Made by a program: the position numbers and the translations under genes. DNA of 64,000 nucleotides from Blasia pusilla. Its lineage: Eukaryota; Marchantiophyta; Marchantiopsida; Blasiales. The DNA is taken from positions 21,452,001 through 21,516,000 of the forward strand of contig CM114271.1 in assembly GCA_050084515.1 (NCBI GenBank), written 5' to 3'. Within the stretch, counting starts at the first letter, position 1, and each line of letters begins with the position of its first letter. Shown here piece by piece: positions 35,290 to 46,931 of the stretch. The notes beneath the pieces are model-generated. The model saw only the letters and a program-made list of their open reading frames with translations, did not search any database and was not told the origin of the DNA.

Positions 35290-38200
35290 ATGGCTCACGG
35301 TGTGGTTTTCTCGCGCACCAACGCGATCACCCAACGCCTCGCAACATGCAGTCTCGCGAGCTCTTCTTCGCTGAGGAGCGAGAGTTCTAGAGTTCGTGCG
35401 CCTCGGCAGTGCCGTTCAACAGCTGGTCAGTATCGATGTGGGGTCTTGGTGTTTGGGGGATAGGCTGTGGCTTATGATGAAGTGCAGCTGAGTTGAGAAT
35501 TCCTTGAATCTGGCTTCCCTTCACAAGAGGTGGAATTGAGATAACTGTAGGAGTCAGCATTCCTTAGGGTTTTATGGAGCACGTCATTGATTTCGTTTTT
35601 TCTTCCATCTTTTGTCTTTCAGGAAATTTCGTTGAGAAAGGTGCTCATTGGTCTCGTTCCATATCCTCAAGTGCAAGAGTAAGAGCATGCACCGAATCGC
35701 CTGGAGTCGAGGTAACTAAGCTGTCTGGGGTGTGTAGATATTTGAATCCTCTCCATAGCCCCTGTACAGCTGATCTTTTTAGAATCAGGATATCTTCGAG
35801 TCTACATCTGGTGCTGTGCTGTGGCGGCGATTAGGATGTGTCAAGAGGATGGTGGGACTGATTAGAATGGTTATTAATGGACCTGAAGGAATGGGACAAG
35901 CAAATGCTGAAAGAGAGCAGAGAGCGCGACTTACTAAGACAGCGAGATAAGGAAGAGGAGCTACTGAAAGAAGCAGAATATCGGACAATTGGTCAGCAGC
36001 TTGCTGGTTACTCGGAGGAGGAAATTCGACATGTGAAAAAGTTTGTTGCCAGCTTAATCCGGGCTGGAAATGCAGTAGAGGAGGTACGACTTTGCAGACT
36101 ATACTCCTAAAGTAGCCATAGTCATAGCCTTGCGACACTTGGCCCTGCACCTAGTTGGATGCTGTTAGTTCAGTGACATATGCAGAAATGGACGAAGAAA
36201 TGAACTGATTTCTTGTCCAGAGACCCAAGAGAGCCAGTCAGGCGCAAGAAGAGAGGACTTACCACATGGAAAGAGAGAGACTTTCCCATATTTCGTGAGT
36301 GTACCAAAGTGGTTGTTAGTGCAGAGCTGGTAGATTTGAGCCAGAATAATCATAAAACAAACGATCTTACTTAATTAGCATCCCCAAAATACGCTGTTAT
36401 TCATTGCAGCAGCATTGGGCTATCAATCTGGTGTATTTGAATGCTGCTCTCATGACAATAACTTACAAATTCTGTCTAGATCGTTGCTCTTTCTGCAGTA
36501 GATCCTTTGAATGAGACCAGATTTTGAATTGAAGTGTCATCTACCCTAAACACTAAGCGACTTCACTCTCTGTGGATGACTTCCTTTCTTGTATCCTGCC
36601 TAAGACAATCCGGATGAAGTTGAATTTGTGATCCATAAATCCCTTCGACTGTCTGATATGGCAAATGTATGCCAAGAGATTTTTCACTCTGGCAAGTATC
36701 AGTTTGATGGCCTTGTCATGTCAGATGTATGCAAATCTCTCTGGCAGACAGTTCAATTGATTGCTTCTTGTTTTGTTGACACTGCCTTCGTCTCACCTGA
36801 TTGGCCATTTCTCTTTTGAGTTTAAAGTATCAATAGGCATGTGCCCAACAGCTGCAGATCTGGACACTAGGCATTCTTTCAGTAGGAAGGTTTGGTAAAG
36901 TGCTATGAGCGCATTTTGTAAGCTGTGACTGATTTAATTTGGTAATTTTCAAATCTCAAAGCCTGACAGGTTTTGAGGTCTACTGATGACATTCTTTATA
37001 TCTGTGTTCTGTGTTCTGGATGTTCTTTTCATTACAAGATCTACATAACCTCTTGCTAAGGTTACAACTGCATTTCAATTCTGACACCTGATTGGGACGC
37101 AAAGGAGCCTACTCTGGACTCTATTCATGTGGATGCATTCTGCCCTTGAAAAATTGCACAAGGCTCTTATTGACTGCCCTTCTGCTGCCCTGTCTCGTTT
37201 TTGTAACATGCTCTGGTCTCAACGCTCTCATGAGGTAGTGATGTGTTTTCCACGCTCGGTGCACAGGGCACCCTGGAAGTATTGAGATTGGCCGAAAAAT
37301 CAAAAATATTTTTGTTTTTTTATTGGTCCGTTTTCACCAGAATGCTTATTATCCGCTAGGAAGCGAAAGCCTCTGGGCTTGCAAAAGGAGGGATATGTTC
37401 TAAAACTTGTGAACCTAATCAAGTTGTAGTAGCTCATTCTGTTAGTGGTAGATGGAATCTTAATCCCAAGTTTCACTAAGTATGATATGCCAGTCATTTT
37501 GCAGATGATAGTGGATGCAGCGGACAATAATGAGCTTAATCCTCTTACTCTGCTGATCATCAGGAACCGTCTGGAACTTGCACGCCATGATGTATGTCTC
37601 CTTCTCTTCTTACTGAGACAGAGTTGTGGAAACATATGAGATGTTCCTATTTGTGCCTCAAGTTACTTTTTGAATTTGGACACCAACACTAGACATAGTT
37701 GGAATGCTCGAGATCTCTCTCAAGCTAAATGTGAACTGGTCATATCCTGCATGCCTCATGTCTTAAATTTCAAGAAGGCTGTGTTAAATGACACAAGAGA
37801 GTGTATTAATTATAACAGGAGTGAATTTCACATTATGGCCTGAGGTCTCTTTGGAATTTTGCAGGATGAAAGAGATGCTATTCAAGCTCTTGATTTACTA
37901 TACCGGCGTATTGAGGTTTGTTATACTTGCTCAACATTGCTCTTGTACTCATTCAGTTGTTCTACCTAGTAGTTCCCTGCAACAAGTGCAATTTGCAGAT
38001 TGTGACTGCCCATCAAAGACGACAGTCGGATAGTGAAAACTGCCAAGTTGGGCATCTCCTTTCACCGGAAATTATGATAAGCCTCCAGTAATTGACATTT
38101 ATTGTACTCCAAGGCAATCCAGAAGTAGTGGAGATATTTCCATTCTGGATGAAATGTCAAAATTCATGAGCTGTTCCCCACGTAATCAATCATGCATGAT

Positions 38201-39705
38201 TCAAAAACTCTTATGATACACACACACAGGAAATGTACCTGCTTCATGTTGACCTTTTCTATGAGATCACACATGTTTGTAAACACCACCCTTGAAAGAG
38301 GGTCAGCCGGTAGACTACAAAACTGCTTCCAACAGCAATTCCTCCTCCAGAGAGGTGACCCCTAAGAAAACGGGATCACACCAAACTCGATCTGTGCGAG
38401 CTCAATAATCAACCAGGAGTGGAGCATCATACAAAACACCCTGAACAATCCTCGTGTCTGCATGAACAGTCATGGCTCCAGTAGAGGAGCTGTCCCAGGG
38501 ATCAGGATCCACTGTCAAGTATGAATGCTTTTAAACAGTTCTGATATCTACAAAGCCAGTTACACACTGGAACTATTGCTACTCAGATTTATTCTAGTCA
38601 TTACATAACATGAAGTTTCACACTGGCATTCTTACATGAAAATGTTATCGTAAGACGTGGATTTGCGTTGCATGTACACAGACTGAAATGTTGCAAAGGG
38701 AAGCACCATTAGCTTTGCAGGTTTTGAACGAGCTTCTGAACCTTCACGATGGATTCAGTCATGAAGAATGGCTGCAACGATGTCGTCAAACCATGATTCA
38801 AATTTTCCCCCCTGAGGATGCCTTCACATTCCTGGGACCACCTGACTTCGATCTCTACAATGTAAGCTCTTCCGGTTCTTAATTTATCTTATTTCTTCAT
38901 GAGTTACACGCCATTCTTGCGTTGCATCTCAGGTCTTCGCTGTGATACTTACAATTATCCTGTGTGTTAGCCATATTCTGGACCATTCAAAAGGGGCCTG
39001 ATCACCCAATGTGTGCCAGCTGCTAAACTATTTCTGGCTGTAAATTCTGTTCCTGCTATTCAATTGAATCTAGATGCGGTGAAAATAAATTTTCCTGTAC
39101 CCTTTGTGGTCTAAATTGAAATGTGATATGTGATATGTGATCTTCATGCTTATCAAATTCCTCTTGGTTTCCTAGAACCCTCAAGTTATATACCCTGACT
39201 CTAGAATTGACACAACATTGGAAAGGAAAGAGTCCAATGGAGGATTGCGTTCTGTATGGATTTCATTCTTGGTACAACTACACTGTCAACGCGGGCTTAA
39301 CTTGGTGTTGTAGGATGAACAAAAAAATAGAGAGTGTTTTCTTTCAACTTAAGGCCTTGTAGTGATGGATCAGTCCTGCCCATTACATATGGTGTCAACT
39401 TCAGAGAACAAAAAGTTTTCATGATACAGAAAAGAAGGTGGGTTCTGATGGCACATTTGTTTTCTTCCTCGACAGCATCATGGCCCTGTGGAAATGCCAG
39501 AAGAAGAAGATGACATTCTTTGCGAATTGATTTCATCCGTGAAGTAGACAGTCTTCTTTCAGAGTTAGAGGTGCAGGCAGAAGTGAAGCCAATGGAAGGA
39601 TTCGACCCACAAACTGTGGCTGTCCGCTTTCGTCAAGAGGAAAAGTTGCGAGCCATCGAGCAAGTGAAGGATTTGCGGAACCTGGCTGCCACACTCAAGT
39701 GGTAG
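35290..39705 (+). CDS. PAC: PALE CRESS homologue, plastid 23S rRNA/ribosome-biogenesis protein (one frameshift)
   Basis: Exons: 35290-35425 and 35623-35711 (Ser/Arg-rich, consistent with a plastid transit peptide), ~35877-36083, 37505-37591, 37865-37915, 38682-38861 and 39476-39705 (TAG). PAC is a helical chloroplast protein needed for 23S rRNA/50S biogenesis and plastid development. Matches to the family run in order: GYSEEEIRHVKKFVASLIRA, NPLTLLIIRNRLELARHD, DERDAIQALDLLYRRIE, LNELLNLHDGF, RIDFIREVDSLLSELEVQ and the exact C-terminus type LAATLKW-stop. Total length is near 325 residues, in line with PAC. The acceptor of the third exon is unresolved in phase. In the last exon the frame breaks at 39518-39521 (DDIL then RIDFIREVD). 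One extra T in the TTT run restores the family reading, so this is either a sequencing error or a real inactivating deletion. No other damage is seen. Confidence 0.9.
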
Positions 39706-41280
39706 ACACATCTCAAAGTTCCAATTGCTACCTGAGCTTGAATGTCTCTATAGGACCACCCTGTTCTGGTTCATCCTCCTCACAAATGGGCCAAGAGACA
39801 GGAGTTACGGGAGGCATTCAGATCACTGGAAGTAAAGTATCTAGCTACAGATGAGTGGGTGGAGTTTCAGCCTTCAGCGGTATCATACTGCAGCCACCCT
39901 AGACATAAACCGGAGACAAGGACCATAGCAAGGTCTGTGCACTTCTCCTAGAGATACGTATTTTACTGTTGGGAGACTCCATTGAGATGAGTTTTTGGTT
40001 CTCAGTGGAGATTCAGTGACGAGGCCTGTATGGCCCCCCTTGATCACCAGTTTCTGCCTACCAGATTGATAATTTTTGCATATTTTAATTTGTAGGTCAT
40101 TTACATGCGGTGGGTATTACTTGTAGTGGATTCTTCGCTTCGCATGGATTGGATGTTAGAAAATGTTACTCTAATGGGAAAAGAAATGATATAAACATCA
40201 AAAGTTTCACTTGGAAAAAGCAATGACTAGTTTCGGGTATGATCTCGAATGTGATTTGAGGTTCACTGTAAAATGTGAAATCCTTGACCTATTCCAAATA
40301 CTAAGATTTTCTCTGAGTAGTAACATGGCAGGCGTAGTGCATACTATCACATTTGGTCACATGTAAATTAAAGTCATCCTAAAGTTGTTCAACCAAGACA
40401 AGGAATGAATGGTAGATTATTAGCGCGAAAAAAGGGAGAAATTATTAGGTTGCCTACGTGAGCCACATGGGTGATTGGTATGAGGAACTCAATACAAGTA
40501 GAAGAAAATAATTACTTGTGTGAGTTTGAGTAGTAAATTTGAGCACTACTACCTTTGCATCTCAAAAATTCTTATTTGACACTCACCTAACTCTTCCACT
40601 TTTGTGACCATTGGCTCTCCCACACTATTTGCATTGTATTCACAAGATTCTTAGGTTTTGTATTGAGGTTGAAAATGATTCTCAAGGACTCACATACTAT
40701 TTTGCAATCCAAACATTTGCTTAGACGACCTTATATGAATATGGTTTTGAGTGCATGTCAATCCTTTGCAATTGCCAAATTTGAACTTGGTAACTAGTTC
40801 CCAATTCTCACAAGTAATATGTGACTTCAATACGATTGCTTTGCAAGTCATTGTTGGTGCTTTTGGTTTATTCATCTCTTTCTATTATTCTGTTTGTTTT
40901 GTCTCTCATTCTTCCATAACATCCATACATATCAAATATAGTGACAATCACAAATATCCATCCAAGAAAGTATTATTTATCGAGAATGTAGTACACAACA
41001 TGCCAAGGTATCTAATCGAATCCAAGGGTGTGTTGCAACTTCTAGTAGGGGTTTTGTTGTTGATGAGACCACCCAAACATAATGCTTGCCAAACCATCAT
41101 ATTTTGGAGCAATGGAGAGCATGTGATTATTACTTGGACAATATGCTTTTCATATGTTTTCAAATTATGATATGATGATTTATAAACCATTCTTTACACC
41201 TTGGGACCAGAATTTGAATTTATGAGTAGATGAAGGCGATTTCCTTGGAGATTCTAATATGTGTAGACACATGGTTGGAA
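39706..41280. other. Downstream region of PAC, no recognised gene
   Basis: It starts with the likely PAC 3' UTR. The 139-codon ORF at 40751-41170 is not recognisable. The interval grades into a copia fragment at ~41290. Confidence 0.5.
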
Positions 41281-41289
41281 ATTGGATCT

Positions 41290-41690
41290 ATTTGCTTATT
41301 ACTAGGCTGGACTTGAACTACGCAATCAATCTAGTGAGCCAATTCATGCAAACGCCTCAAAACCTTAAAATAATGCCGTGAGGAGAATTATGCGATATAT
41401 AAAATTCTCTTTCGTTTTGGATTTCAATTTAAACCTTCTCCTTTTAATTTTGTATTTATAGATGTTGATTGGATAGGAAGCGGATGTGATGGACACTTGA
41501 CATCTGGTTATTCTTTCATCTTGGGAAGCGAAGTTATAAATTGGGCTTCAAAGAAGCAACCTGTCGTTCGCACACACATCTACACACCACACAATACTTA
41601 TCTCCCCCAAAACACCGGTAGATCCACACATGTACAAATCATTATGTCTTTATCTCGTACTGAAGGGATTGTTATAAAGTAACGATAATC
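41290..41690 (+). pseudogene. Ty1/copia pol fragment (RNase H end), interrupted
   Basis: Recognisable pieces: LDLNYAINLVSQFMQTPQN, then DWIGSGCDGHLTSGYSFILG and VINWASKKQP, the end of the copia RT/RNase H. After KKQP the reading jumps over ~80 bp and resumes as SLSRTEG. The intervening 41564-41645 is an inverse partial copy of the ~135-bp segment found beside the gypsy 3' LTR. The rest of the element is absent. Confidence 0.75.
41564..41645 (-). repeat. Partial inverse copy of the ~135-bp dispersed segment, inside the copia fragment
   Basis: It starts TGTCGTTCGCACACACATC and matches the reverse complement of the end of 29754-29890, with internal deletions. It separates KKQP from SLSRTEG in the copia RNase H, so it arrived by insertion. 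Confidence 0.7.
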
Positions 41691-41974
41691 TGATTTTGAG
41701 TCATTCACTTCCATCGTGGAACCCAAAACTGTGGAGAGACTCGCACTGAATTGACAAAGTGGCAAAAAGTTAATCTTGAGTTTATCGTTCACTTCTTCAC
41801 CTACATGCACTACTTTCCTCTTGTCTGTCATCCTTCCTCTCCTCTTTCGGAAATAACCACTTTCTTGGTCTTTTGGAATGACTGACCAGTAACACGTTGC
41901 TGACGCACAAATTTACTGCCCTAGGGAGTTTATGTTACAAGATTAGAAGTTTGTAAAATTTACAGACAATTACT

Positions 41975-42139
41975 TTACGCTCCACTTGAGCTGGAAGAGC
42001 TAGTTAGGTACCTCAAAAAAGTAGCAGACACAAAACACCAGGCAACGGCTGCAAATATGCCTGTGGCCAGCAGTAGTGACAACACTGCTGCAAACAGATC
42101 AGTACCCAACACGAGAAACTGACTTAGCACTTCTGCCAT
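41975..42139 (-). CDS. Candidate 54-residue single-span membrane protein
   Basis: A complete ATG-to-TAA ORF, too short for usual ORF cut-offs. It starts MAEVLSQFLVLGTDLFAAV, continues with a strongly hydrophobic segment LLLATGIFAAVAWCFVSATF, and ends in a Ser-rich tail (YLTSSSSSSGA). Just upstream on the minus strand, GTAAGGAT (~42229) and TTCCTCAG (~42155) could bound a ~75-nt 5'-UTR intron. Composition and layout fit a small tail-anchored or single-span membrane protein. I cannot assign a family, and a chance ORF remains possible. Confidence 0.4.
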   Translation of the reverse strand: MAEVLSQFLVLGTDLFAAVLSLLLATGIFAAVAWCFVSATFLRYLTSSSSSSGA

Positions 42140-42239
42140 GTTCCTTCGTCAGCTTCTGAGGAAATGCACCAAACAACTTCCTCGTTGAATAAAATTGAGT
42201 TCCTTTCGTGGCAGTGTCACAAAAGTTATCCTTACCTTT

Positions 42240-43767
42240 CTACTTAGGGGTTTCTGGGTAGTCTATCTTACACGAATTAGAAGACACCACAAGATTTTAT
42301 CTCCTAGGTTGCATATCAAGCTGTATGTGTGGTGTCCTCCAGAGTGGATCAGCTACACATGAGAAGTGCTTACAGCCACTTGGACTCGTTGGATCTTGAC
42401 TGAGCTTTGTTTCCCCGATCAAGAAGATACATGGTCTCAAATGTGCCTTGTTTGAAAAAACTCCTCAGTCCTGGTCAGTGTGAACATTTCAGTGTCAGTA
42501 ATACCACAGTAGTGGCAGTCATCATGTCAAAGCTACTAGGTCCAACCAAATTCATCTGCAACCTACCGTGTCATACTTGCTTGCCCGCTCTCTTCAGTGT
42601 TAATGCTTACACACACTTCTATCTATGATAGCTCAACCACTGTGTTCTTCTGTTTTTGATTCTCAATGCTACGAATGAAAACTTTGTACAAATAGACACA
42701 GTGAAAGTACCCATTGAGTAGTGCCAGTCATAGCCTAAAGACGAGTCCCTGTGCCCTCAATAGATAGTTCTAGGGCCTGGGATCGGTGCAGGAGGAAAAA
42801 TAAGAAAAGTGGGTATCATAAGATATAAGGGTCTCTCATATAGTCTGAGTGCTTATGGTTCAGATTTCTGGTGCAAAGCTCTCAAGTGATTGAGGTAACC
42901 AGAAAGACATCACCTACCAGTGCAGTAGCTCTGGGCAGTGAAGGGAGACTACTGGACAAACAAAAATTGAGGGCTCTCCCACGTTTAGGATTACAATGGG
43001 AATAGATCATGTCATCTGATTGTAAGACTCGATGTCCTGTGTCAAGGCACCAGATGATCGATGTGAAGCAGTTCGTAACTGTTCTAGGGATTCACAGAGC
43101 AGAAGAGAATACCATATGGCCACCGAACTCAAAAGAATGGATTAAATGTGCCCCATTCAGCCCCCAGGTTCTATATCCTCCAAATTGCAGGCATGGTATG
43201 ACGACTAAGATTGCTATTCAATTAGATCTCTCCCAATCAATCGTTTCACAAATGTCTGCAACACTTTTCATTTCAGAGTGCGGGATGTACTGTAGTAGGG
43301 AACGAGACTACTCCACTCTTGAATCGCTTCCGAGGAACTCTCACAGTTCCAAGGATAGCTCTAATTCTCGTCTAGGCCAACCGAGAAGAGATGATCGCCC
43401 CAGTTTGTGAAGAACAACTCACCTGCTACAGGACAATCAGAGCTTAAAATCCAGTGTCAATGCAATCAGCAGCTAAAGCAGTCACTAGATCAAAACAAAG
43501 TTCTAGGGCTAGCCTCAGGATTCTCTACTGACTCCCCTTTTTCTGATAATAAACTACAAACCACATTCCCGTTAGGACTTTGTTCACATTTACAGCATCA
43601 CTTTCCAAAAATTTCGGGTCGGCCGACTCTATTAAAACTTTCATTGCTAAACTCATCAGCTTCTACGGACCAAATCTTAACACCCGGAACGCAAATCCAA
43701 CCGATGTTATTTTAAAATAAGGAAGTAACTTATGGGGAAAAATCAAACATACTAAATTCCACTAATA
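42240..43767. other. No recognised gene
   Basis: ORFs at 43009-43410 (133 codons) and 43407-43715 have ordinary composition but no family resemblance, and I could not build an exon chain around them. They could be exons of an unrecognised gene. Confidence 0.4.
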
Positions 43768-44480
43768 AAGAATATTGTATCACGTCCGTTTCAAACAAGA
43801 TTGTGTTACGAGGTTCTTCGAGATTCCAAGCACGAGTTCTAGCCTTGGATCAGCCAACTCACTTTATGGAAAGGAAGATTCCATAAATTTCAGATCATTT
43901 AATCCTTCCCCTTCTTCATAAAAGCCCTAAATGACAAGAAGCTAGCCGTGAAGGATCTGAATAAGAATTTTGTGGAGCCAAGGGATCCATAATTCATTCC
44001 ATGAGAAAATTTGCAGGAATTTGGTCACTTCTTACCGACAGCCCGAAATTTCTCGTTATCCGTCTCTTCCGCTCGATTTATTACGCCTGCACCGCTTTCG
44101 GTTTTCCTGTTTCACACCACAATTCCGAGCCCTGAATCCTGTGCCCGGTAGTTACAACCTGGATTTGAGTTTCGTAGCCGCAGCCAAACTGTTGCTTCCA
44201 ATCGCAGCACTGTACACGACACTGCCTTTCCCCCGGATTGTCCCATTCTTGTTCCTCAGCTCGCGTCAATCCTCACCATGTGCCCCTAAAACCCCTAAAA
44301 TCTTCCATGTGTCTGTAAACTCTCATCTCGTGACTTGTATCCGACGGGTTCTACCATGTGTCCATCGTTTGTGATCAGTTCTTCCTCGTGGCGTTGAGTG
44401 GAGATGCCAGCTGGCCCCCGGTGTCAAACTACCCGGCCCCCCCCCGGCCCTCCGAACTCATGGACTCTTTCCATTTTAGG
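43768..44480. repeat. Left arm of a ~0.7-kb foldback
   Basis: It begins AAGAATATTGTATCACGTCC. It is matched, inverted, by 45121-45826 at roughly 80-85% identity by eye across the whole arm. A C-rich run (CCCCCCCCCGG) near the inner end is mirrored by GGGGGGGG in the other arm. Confidence 0.9.
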
Positions 44481-45120
44481 AGAAATTATCATCTAATGTG
44501 TAATTTTTATGGTAAAAATGTGTGGAATAAATATGAAAAAATTCCTCTCGGAAGAAGAAAGAAAGAATTAATTCAAATAATAGAATTTAGGTAACGTATA
44601 AATACCTAGGGGTGTTTACATCACCTAGCCCCGCATTTTTAAGGTCACTTGGATTGTTAAGCTTGAAGATGGCTAATTTTAATTGCCATCAGTTTTGCAC
44701 AAGTTGGAATTTAGTACGTTTGATTTTTTCTCATAAGTTCCTTCCTTATTTAAAAAATTGGTATCATCAATAAAAAATCTAAGTTGGATTCGTTTCAGAG
44801 GTACTAGTGGATGCGTATTGGGTTGTAATGGGTAATTTAAATGACCTTCATTGCAGGAAAATATGCTTACTAGAATGATCTTATTGGTTGAATAATAGAA
44901 TTAATAAGAAAAGAAAAGAATTTGAAAATTATAAACGCACTCTTCAATACCATTTTTACTTTCAAACACGAAAACTTGTGCAAAATTTAGGAAAAGAATT
45001 TTTTGTGTGCAAAATTTAGGTCCACTAGTTGTAATATAAAATAGATGTATGCCATAAATTTGAAACGTAAGACATGAAATGAACGATTTTTTCGCATTAT
45101 ATCCACATTTGGTTCTCATC
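44481..45120. other. AT-rich spacer of the foldback
   Basis: About 640 bp, AT-rich, with no ORF of note. It would form the loop of a hairpin transcript. Confidence 0.7.
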
Positions 45121-45826
45121 GAAAATGTCGGAAAGAATCCATGAGTTGGAACTTGGAGGGGGGGGGGTCGTAGTTTGACTCTGGAGGCATCTGGTATCCC
45201 TACTCAACGCCACTGATCACAACTGATCATCAATGATGGACACATGGAAGAATCCGTCGGATACAAGTCACAATACAGGTCTCGTTATGAGAGTTTACAT
45301 ACACACTTTAGGGGTTTTCGTGGCACACGGTGAGTGTTCATGCGAGCCGAGGAACAAGAATGACACAATCCGAGGAACGGCAGTGTTGCGATTGGAATCA
45401 ACACGTTGCCTATGCCTACGAAATTCAAATCCAGGTTGTGACTATCGGGGCACGAGATTGATTGCTTGAAAATGAGGTGTGAAACAGGAAGACCGAAAGC
45501 TGTGCAGACGTGAAAAATCGAGCGGAAGGGACGGATAACGAGAAGTTTCGGGCTGTAGGTAAGGAGTGTCCACATGGCTGCAATTTTGCTTATGGAATGA
45601 ATGGTGGACCCGTTGGTTCCACCAAATTCATACTTGGTTCCTTCACGCCGAGCTTCTCGTAATTTTGGATTTCTATGAAGGAGGGGAAGGATTAAATGAT
45701 CGGAAATTTCTGGAATCTTCGTTTCCATAAAGTGAGTTGGCTGATCCAATGCTAGAATTCGTGCTTGGAATCTCGAAGAAACTCGTAACACAATCTTGCT
45801 TGAAACGGACGTGATACAATATTCTT
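45121..45826. repeat. Right arm of the ~0.7-kb foldback
   Basis: Inverse copy of 43768-44480, ending GTGATACAATATTCTT. The 168-codon minus-strand ORF across it has no family resemblance and is not kept open in the left arm. Confidence 0.9.
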
Positions 45827-46931
45827 TCGTAAGGCTTTTTTTATTTTATTTTATTTCTCCTTACGCTGCCCTTCAAATACATATCGTGCGCGTTACCCTC
45901 GTCTGGTAGTCGCTTCTTCGGGGCTGCGGTGAAAGCTACTTCCTGAATCTGAACAATGCCCAGCGTGTGCTCGCCCGATTTCGATTTTTTGTCGCTGGTA
46001 GTGCGTGCCTTTGAGCAGGAATTAGGCAGGTTGTCCGGTCTCAGCAATTTCAGATCTATAAATTCGAAAGTGTAGTGGGATGGAGCAATCTCATGTTGAA
46101 TCTGCTGTATCGCGAGATTCCTTGGGTTCAGTGCTTGATCTTAAGGTTGCAACGGACTTCAGGCAGCGGACGGTCGTCAGGACGAAGAGCTTGCAAGCTT
46201 ATGCAGGTGTGGTCTATATTCCGTAATCTTTCAGTCTTCTCAATTCTTGCGACAATCTGAACAGCTCAGTGTTTTGAGAATTGGCATCAGTCTATTGTCT
46301 GGATGGAGTTATCCTTGGACATACTATGTGTCAGAGCAGATTCCATCAAATCGGGAGTTTTCTGATGGTCAGTGAGTAGATTCTAGGTGCAGCCACACTA
46401 TTCAATACGACGCTGGACCTGTGAACCAATTTCCCTTCACTTGCAAACATTAAGCGAGAATCATAACATCAGCTGGATACGCGTTCCTGGTGTTAACTGT
46501 TAAGTGCTCCTAACTGTGTAGGCATTTGGTTTTGGGATGTGGCAGCGCCAACCGAAAGACATCTGAACCAAAAACCAGTAATGGGGAATACGCAAGGTCA
46601 CACGAGAGCCGGGCCGGAATTTGAAGCTGCCTCCAGGCATGAGTCCTCTTCCTGGCGCTGAATAATTGAAGGCGTGCACAATAAGACACCCGCTCATAGA
46701 GAAAAAAAATTAAGTGCTCCTGTAGGAGTTTCACCTTATAGTGGGTCATGGGGAGGTTTGATCAGTTTTCCTCCTCGAATTTTTTCTACCGAACAATTCT
46801 TGTATGGCCAAGAGACGTATCGTTACTCGTTCGATCAACTTTGCAGGTTCTTAAACTGTCGACCGAATAGTGCAAGTTTATGATGTCCTTATATTGGGTC
46901 GCCTTTAATCGTTGGATTTTTGTTATGGCAG

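Noticed and set aside
36600-36820. Extra PAC exon in the 1.4-kb intron
   Set aside because: The flanking exons join in phase and match PAC without an insertion (NAVEE followed by MIVDAADN).
43009-43410. 133-codon ORF as a gene
   Set aside because: No recognisable motif and no supported splice neighbours; left as unassigned.
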